This document shows, in pieces, positions 6,264 to 10,038 of a stretch of 10,038 bases of DNA. The notes below the pieces were generated by a model. The model was not told the DNA's origin, made no database searches, and was given only the letters and a program-made list of their open reading frames with translations. How positions within the stretch are numbered: the first letter of the stretch is position 1; each line of letters opens with the position of its first letter. This DNA is from Nitrospirota bacterium (lineage in GTDB: Bacteria; Nitrospirota; Nitrospiria; Nitrospirales; UBA8639), in the NCBI GenBank assembly GCA_029865515.1, contig JAOUGQ010000097.1, forward strand, positions 1-10,038, given 5' to 3'. Both the position numbers and the translations under genes were made by a program.

Positions 6264-6716
6264 TTACACACTCATGAGATCAACCATGACTTGACCGATT
6301 TGGAGATAATCCACCGGCTTCCTCACTATCCGGAAAAATCTCTTCTTAGGAAGCCGTTCTAAGTCCTGCTTCATTTGTTCATTCGTCAACAAAATAACAG
6401 GCAATCCTTTTTCAATTAGATCCTGCGTTCTCATTTGAAAATTTTTGAAATTCTCCATTTCCAAACAAGAATCATCGATGAAAACCACATGTGCAAGCCC
6501 GTTTTGTAGTCGCCCAACGGCCTCGTGGAAATCTGCTACTGCATCATTATCATAACCATGAGCTCCCACCAAGCCCCGGAGAAAATCCGTTATGAAGGGA
6601 TCAGTACTTACAATAAGCACCTTGACTCCTTTAAAGTCCATAAGCATGGTCATCATAATCGCTTTCCGCATTGTTCCATTGCCAGTAGCTCCCTTTTCAA
6701 TATCAATGGAAGTCAA
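6264..6716 (-). CDS. Stand-alone receiver-domain protein lacking the acidic pair (pseudo-receiver)
   Basis: A CheY-like receiver fold fills nearly the whole product, with no output domain. In the 150-codon frame, beta1 is VKVLIVSTDP (31-40), the phospho-acceptor position is Asp81 (VVFIDD), the switch Thr is Thr111 (ILLT) and the conserved Lys is Lys133 (RKPVD). The two acidic residues normally after beta1 are Ser37 and Thr38; only Asp39 remains. Magnesium binding and phosphorylation may therefore be weak or absent. The start is uncertain. The frame opens with TTG at 6716, but AAAGGAG lies five bases before a GTG at 6620 that would start just at beta1 (118 aa). ATG 6641 gives the natural-looking MDFKGVKVLIV but has no ribosome site. 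No kinase or partner gene is adjacent. It could regulate by protein contact, as other atypical receivers do. Confidence 0.7.
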   Translation of the reverse strand: MTSIDIEKGATGNGTMRKAIMMTMLMDFKGVKVLIVSTDPFITDFLRGLVGAHGYDNDAVADFHEAVGRLQNGLAHVVFIDDSCLEMENFKNFQMRTQDLIEKGLPVILLTNEQMKQDLERLPKKRFFRIVRKPVDYLQIGQVMVDLMSV

Positions 6717-6735
6717 TGGTACACTGTCCTAAAAG

Positions 6736-6753
6736 AAATTGTGTTCACAATTT
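6736..6753. promoter_or_regulatory. Operator-like perfect palindrome upstream of the receiver gene
   Basis: AAATTGTGTTCACAATTT has exact 8-bp arms around two bases. Such a short spacer cannot form a good RNA hairpin, so a site for a dimeric DNA-binding protein is more likely. It lies 19 bases upstream of the most distal (TTG) start and about 115 bases upstream of the GTG start. No matching repressor is in the window. Confidence 0.5.
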
Positions 6754-6830
6754 ATTCCGACCTGTCTTACCTTCATGCCCTTAACATCCACCACACGGTG
6801 TTTCTTCGTGGACGTTGATGTATCAAACTT

Positions 6831-7034
6831 TCACCATACCTTTGGACGAGAAATAGATCTCTCAAAAAAAAGCTTTCCTAATGAAGATTGCGTGTGGCGG
6901 GAATCAATCATCAGAGAGAGCCCACCAACCGTTGAAGCCTCTTCTCCAAAAATCCGCACATAATCCTCTACTACATTCCGCATTTCCTGGATCCACGTTT
7001 TGCTGAGTTCCTCCTTTTGCAATCCCATTGTCAC
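6831..7034 (-). CDS. Possible small hypothetical protein (67 aa)
   Basis: The frame begins GTG ACA ATG; the ATG at 7028 would give 65 aa. Only a weak ATAGG precedes the GTG. The N-terminal half (KEELSKTWIQEMRNVVEDYVRIFGEE) looks like an amphipathic helix, and the rest is polar with no signal peptide or membrane segment. It resembles a real protein more than a random frame does, but I recognise no family. A strong AAAAGGAGG sits inside the frame (codons 6-8) with no start codon at a suitable distance after it. It precedes the receiver gene by 114 bases on the same strand, so the two could be co-transcribed. Confidence 0.35.
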   Translation of the reverse strand: MTMGLQKEELSKTWIQEMRNVVEDYVRIFGEEASTVGGLSLMIDSRHTQSSLGKLFFERSISRPKVW

Positions 7035-7051
7035 CTATCAATTATCAATAA

Positions 7052-7087
7052 TAATGCCAAGCTTAATGCATTGTTTTTATTGGCATT
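7052..7087. repeat. Inverted repeat AATGCCAA/TTGGCATT
   Basis: The 8-bp perfect arms AATGCCAA (7052-7059) and TTGGCATT (7080-7087) are separated by 20 AT-rich bases. They lie just upstream of the possible 67-aa gene. On the plus strand a short TTTT follows, but no plus-strand gene precedes it, so a terminator role is unlikely. Two small hairpins (TGTTCC/GGAACA and CCTGG/CCAGG) lie at about 7141-7171. Otherwise 7035-7222 holds nothing I can support. Confidence 0.35.
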
Positions 7088-7222
7088 TTTGACGGAGACT
7101 ATCGAATGGATCTCATGGAGACACAATCAGACGTCTCAGACTGTTCCAAGAAGGAACACCTGGGACACTCCAGGCAAGATCCTAAAGTGGGGATCCACTA
7201 AATGAAGAAAATGGTTGAGAAG

Positions 7223-7258
7223 AAAAACGAAACCCAGCTCTCTTGAAAGAGCCAGGTT
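7223..7258 (-). terminator. Intrinsic terminator of the DUF481 gene
   Basis: On the minus strand AACCTGGCTCT (7258-7248) pairs with AGAGCTGGGTT (7241-7231) over 11 bp around a 6-base loop. Two pairs are G-T wobbles that exist only on this strand. It is followed after three bases by TTTTT (complement of 7223-7227). It lies 20 bases beyond the DUF481 stop codon. Confidence 0.8.
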
Positions 7259-7277
7259 CCGTACATGGTGGAGCAGA

Positions 7278-8336
7278 CTAGGATTCGAACGCATACCCCA
7301 GAGATAGGATATATTGCGTGTCCGCTTTTTTGGTTCCAGGAGCCGGGGCATTGTCGTATCGCCAATTGATTTGAAAAGTCGTAATGAAGTTTTCCCATAT
7401 TTTCATACGAATCCCCTGCTGAGAGGTCACATACCAATCACTGGTTTTTTCCAGTGAGGGAAATCCTTGATGCTGATGAAACACCGTCAGCCATGGCAGA
7501 ACAGGCCAATTCCAATTCACCCCCCAGCGGCCGGTAAAATAACTGGTGTCTTCGGTCCGTTTAAAGTCCTCGTTAAAATACCCCAATCCGATTTCAGCAT
7601 TGAGTTGCATTTTGTTCAAATAGGGGCTGGCATAGTCTCCCGTATCGATGAATTGATATCCAGGGCCTGCAAAGAAGGAGGTCCGAAGATTAAGATCTTG
7701 AAACGTATCCTGCTCAAACAAGGCACCCGTATAGATGTAGAATCGTTTCCTCACAAAAAAATCCAACTTGATCGTGCCATATGCATTGCGGGCATTTAAC
7801 TCACCATCATTCTCCCCATACAGATAGCGCCCCAACATGGTCAGCCGCAACCGTTCGCTTCTCGCAATCAGTTCCCCGACAAAGTTGAAATTTTTCAGGT
7901 CCGTGTTGCCAGAGGTGATATTCCCGCCGAAATTGAAGTTTCCGGTAAACGCCACTGCTTTTTTGGCAGGAGGATTCACTGCCAAGACCGACCCCACCTG
8001 AACCGGTATGGGTTCAAGTAATAACTCTGTTTTGACATCCAGTGTCCCTGGCTGGGTCATCGCAGGTTTCCCTTGCAGGATGATTCCATTACTCAGAACA
8101 AAGGTCATGGGCTCCTCGGTATCGATTCCCGTGACTTCGGACCACTTAATTTTTATGGGGTCCCCCTCATGGAACAAGGTCTTGATCTTGATCATGCCCT
8201 CGGTCATTTCCACAATTTCCCCATATACCTGGCTTCCATCTTTGAGAGTAATTTTTCCTTGAGTACCTGCCATCGCCCAACCGGGCACCAGGCATATACC
8301 GAGAAACAGCCACCATACCACTAGATTTCTGCTCAT
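7278..8336 (-). CDS. Secreted SH3-like + DUF481 outer-membrane protein
   Basis: The product is 352 aa. A Sec signal peptide (residues 1-23, hydrophobic LVVWWLFLGICLV, cleavage at AMA-G) is followed by a small beta domain (about 24-85). This has two repeats of the form ITLKDGSQVYGEIVEM and FVLSNGIILQGK, the SH3/Lsm-like unit often found before DUF481. From about residue 125 to the end the sequence alternates hydrophobic and polar residues with many Tyr, Phe, Asn and Gly (NFNFGGNITSGNTDLKNFNF; YSLGY-type end LSLGYAFES). That is the DUF481/YdiY pattern of an outer-membrane beta barrel. Function in the family is unknown; YdiY in E. coli is reported as acid-inducible. The start at 8336 is chosen because AAGGAGG (8341-8347) lies four bases upstream and gives a proper signal peptide. 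The longer frame to 8408 would bury it. It is monocistronic, with its own terminator. Confidence 0.88.
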   Translation of the reverse strand: MSRNLVVWWLFLGICLVPGWAMAGTQGKITLKDGSQVYGEIVEMTEGMIKIKTLFHEGDPIKIKWSEVTGIDTEEPMTFVLSNGIILQGKPAMTQPGTLDVKTELLLEPIPVQVGSVLAVNPPAKKAVAFTGNFNFGGNITSGNTDLKNFNFVGELIARSERLRLTMLGRYLYGENDGELNARNAYGTIKLDFFVRKRFYIYTGALFEQDTFQDLNLRTSFFAGPGYQFIDTGDYASPYLNKMQLNAEIGLGYFNEDFKRTEDTSYFTGRWGVNWNWPVLPWLTVFHQHQGFPSLEKTSDWYVTSQQGIRMKIWENFITTFQINWRYDNAPAPGTKKADTQYILSLGYAFES

Positions 8337-8429
8337 TGAACCTCCTTGTTTGATTTTAGTGAACCTCTTGGCCGCCAATGCGTGATGGCATTTCTTCCCA
8401 TACGGCATATTCCAGGGTCATGTGCAAAA

Positions 8430-8471
8430 ATCCTAGAGGGAGGGGGATAGGCCGGGAAGGGGGCTTAGGAT
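8430..8471 (+). other. G-quadruplex motif enclosed by a 6-bp inverted repeat
   Basis: The plus strand between 8438 and 8463 reads GGG-A-GGGGG-ATAGGCC-GGG-AA-GGGGG. These are four runs of three or more G with loops of 1, 7 and 2, which satisfies the standard intramolecular G-quadruplex pattern. It is bracketed by ATCCTA (8430-8435) and TAGGAT (8466-8471). The G-rich strand is the template for the DUF481 gene, about 100 bases upstream of its start, so it could affect its transcription. Confidence 0.45.
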
Positions 8472-8586
8472 CAGGTTGAGAGATGTCTAACGACAAAACG
8501 CCCATGACATTCAGTGGAACTCGTAACAGAAAATGGTACCGATGATACTACACGCTTGATTTTCCATCCAACCTTTTTACTGAACC

Positions 8587-8624
8587 TCCCAGAACCCCAT
8601 GGCTTTGCATGGGGATGAATGGGA
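8587..8624. other. Two-part stem-loop between the sigma-54 activator and DUF481 genes
   Basis: Inner stem CCCCATG (8595-8601) with CATGGGG (8608-8614) has a 6-base loop. After an asymmetric internal loop, outer stem TCCCA (8587-8591) pairs with TGGGA (8620-8624). No T-run follows on either strand, so it is not a standard terminator. It may be an RNA element in the 3' region of the activator transcript or the 5' region of the next gene. Apart from this and the G-rich motif, the gap 8337-8746 shows no gene and no promoter I would defend. Confidence 0.4.
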
Positions 8625-8746
8625 ACTGGAGCAAAGGGGAGGCAAGATTTACTTTTAGATTTTCAAAGAGGCCCGCTCTTCTGGTAGAGAGTTTCGCTCC
8701 ATTTTGTACGAAGCTAAGCAACCTCTGCTTGAAAATCCCGGACATC

Positions 8747-10038
8747 CTATGTGGAATATTCTTCTGAAAATATCCCCAGTTCATTGAGTCGACGGTAAAA
8801 GGTGGACCGACTCATACCCAGTATTTTTGCGGCTTGCGCACGTTTTCCGCGCGCTTCCTTCAATGCGGAGAGAATTTCTTCTCGCTCATTCTTCGGGGAA
8901 GGCCTTGCCGAGAGTTGTGGCACCGTAAGTTCGCCGATCTCTGGAGGAAGATCCGCAGGTTGCATTTTTGGCCCACGACAATGGATCAAGGCATAGTCAA
9001 ACGTACTTTTAAGTTCACGGACATTCCCAGGCCAATGATACCGGAGTAAGGCCTGCATGGTTTCCTGAGCGATTTCTTGCACCTCATACTTTCTTGTAAC
9101 GGCCCGTGCCTGGCCGAAGAAAGCTTCGCTCAACAGGGGAATATCCTCCCGTCGTTCCCGCAATGGAGGAAGGTGCAATCGCGCGACACGAATTCGATAC
9201 AGAAGATCTGAACGGAAGGTTCCCTTATCGACCAGTTCTTGCAAATTTTGATGAGTGGCGGCGATGACTCGAACATCAATCTTTCTAGGACGAGACTCAC
9301 CCAAACGAATAATTTCCCCTTCCTGTAAGGCTCTCAACAATGTCGTTTGAATGGCAAGCGGCATATCTCCAATTTCGTCCAGAAATAAGATGCCGCCTTC
9401 TGCCGTTTCAAAATAACCTTCATGATCACTCACCGCGCCGGTAAAGGCTCCCCGTTTATGGCCAAATAATTGGCTCCCCATTAACGAATCCGTTAACCCG
9501 GCACAATTCACGGCCACAAAAGAGCTGCCTTTTCGTGCGCTCAGCCGGTGCAAAGCCTGGGCAACCAATTCTTTGCCTGTTCCGGTTTCGCCTTGAATGA
9601 GCACCGGAACGTCAATGGGGGCAATTTCCTGAATCTTTTCATAAATGATTTGCATCGCAGGACTTTTGCCGATCAGCTTTTCGAAATAAGCAGGACCAGT
9701 CAATTGGCGCCGCAGTTCTTCAACCTCAGTTCTATCCCGCAGAACAAGGATAGTCCGCCGTCGATCCCGAGGATCATCATGCACCTCCACTTCTATTTCT
9801 ACCCAGGGCTTCTGTTTTTTCTTCAATGACAAGGCTACCGGTGTACGTTGCATATCTGACAGTGCCATTTGCTCCTGCACCTGACGGCACTGCTCTGCCG
9901 TCAAGGGCAAAGCTTGAGTCCACAATCCGCCCCTCAAACTTTCCGTCTCAAGAGCAAACAGATGGCACACGGCAGGACTGGCATAGGTCATGACACCGTT
10001 CTCATCGATCATGACCGCCGCCAGTTGCAAGTGATCGA
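8747..10038 (-). CDS. PAS / AAA+ / Fis-type sigma-54-dependent transcriptional activator, 5' end missing
   Basis: This is an NtrC-family enhancer-binding protein: it senses a signal through an N-terminal PAS domain, hydrolyses ATP and remodels sigma-54 RNA polymerase. The frame stays open to the window edge (Asp-His-Leu-Gln), so the start lies outside. Residues are counted here from the TTG at 10030. The PAS domain is about 1-105 (AAVMIDENGVMTYASPA; ending TILVLRDRTEVEELRR). The AAA+ domain shows Walker A GETGTGKE (147-154), the sigma-54 contact loop GAFTGA (194-199), Walker B ILFLDE (214-219), the arginine-finger region FRSDLLYRI (272-280) and YHWPGNVREL (331-340). The C-terminal Fis-type helix-turn-helix is about 394-418 (GKRAQAAKILGMSRSTFYRR). 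The usual SELFGH reads SQLFGH. There is no receiver domain in the visible part, so activation is probably by ligand or partner at the PAS domain. Its target genes are not evident here. Confidence 0.95.
   Translation of the reverse strand, partial: DHLQLAAVMIDENGVMTYASPAVCHLFALETESLRGGLWTQALPLTAEQCRQVQEQMALSDMQRTPVALSLKKKQKPWVEIEVEVHDDPRDRRRTILVLRDRTEVEELRRQLTGPAYFEKLIGKSPAMQIIYEKIQEIAPIDVPVLIQGETGTGKELVAQALHRLSARKGSSFVAVNCAGLTDSLMGSQLFGHKRGAFTGAVSDHEGYFETAEGGILFLDEIGDMPLAIQTTLLRALQEGEIIRLGESRPRKIDVRVIAATHQNLQELVDKGTFRSDLLYRIRVARLHLPPLRERREDIPLLSEAFFGQARAVTRKYEVQEIAQETMQALLRYHWPGNVRELKSTFDYALIHCRGPKMQPADLPPEIGELTVPQLSARPSPKNEREEILSALKEARGKRAQAAKILGMSRSTFYRRLNELGIFSEEYST

Noticed and set aside
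7266..7295. A functional tRNA or tmRNA gene
   Set aside because: No matching 5' half within 100 bases, the T-stem does not pair, and the sequence is mostly the coding end of the DUF481 gene.
8337..8480. Sigma-54 (-24/-12) promoter upstream of the DUF481 gene, suggested by the neighbouring activator
   Set aside because: I looked for GG-N10-GC in the form TGGCAC-N5-TTGC on the minus strand and found no acceptable match.
8548..8784. Minus-strand frame of 78 codons after the sigma-54 activator
   Set aside because: It overlaps the 3' end of the activator, has no ribosome site and contains the stem-loop at 8587-8624. No recognisable domain.

Overview
The window comes from a Gram-negative bacterium of moderate GC content. 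It shows Tat and Sec signal peptides and a predicted outer-membrane DUF481 barrel. It also has a sigma-54 activator and a Rieske gene next to a cytochrome b that carries its own c-type heme domain. This combination fits Nitrospirota (Nitrospira-like), but that placement rests on gene style and memory, not on a search. Nothing in the window looks phage- or transposon-borne, and I see no CRISPR array, intact rRNA or intact tRNA.

Left part (1-3150, plus strand). The window opens with the last codons of an endonuclease/exonuclease/phosphatase-family protein ending in the catalytic SDHLP motif. A mostly non-coding stretch follows, with one doubtful small ORF. Next is a Tat-exported DUF882/YcbK-type M15 peptidase. 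After a promoter-like site at about 1191-1219 comes a two-gene respiratory operon: a Rieske Fe-S protein and a single-chain cytochrome b/cytochrome c fusion. Together these are the core of a quinol-oxidising bc-type complex with b6-like histidine spacing and no cysteine for a covalent third heme.

Middle part (3330-5860, minus strand). A CmpX-like 'conserved TM helix' mechanosensitive channel protein and MscL (large-conductance channel with a C-terminal zinc ribbon) lie in tandem, each followed by a strong rho-independent terminator. They form a small osmotic-protection neighbourhood. MscL is preceded by a TATAAT box and a possible 32-codon leader ORF whose stop overlaps the mscL start (ATGCTGA).

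Right-middle part (5860-7280). This is low-density, AT-richer sequence. It holds one stand-alone degenerate receiver-domain protein, with an operator-like perfect palindrome upstream and a GNRA-capped hairpin just after its stop. It also holds one possible small hypothetical gene and a doubtful PilZ-like remnant.

Right part (7220-10038, minus strand). A secreted SH3-like/DUF481 outer-membrane protein has its own terminator. A 410-base gap follows, containing a G-quadruplex motif enclosed by an inverted repeat and a separate stem-loop. The window ends in a 5'-truncated PAS/AAA+/Fis sigma-54-dependent activator.

I did not find a convincing undescribed system. The points most worth checking are the mscL leader ORF, the G-quadruplex element upstream of the DUF481 gene, the pseudo-receiver with its palindrome, and the heme content of the cytochrome b-c fusion.
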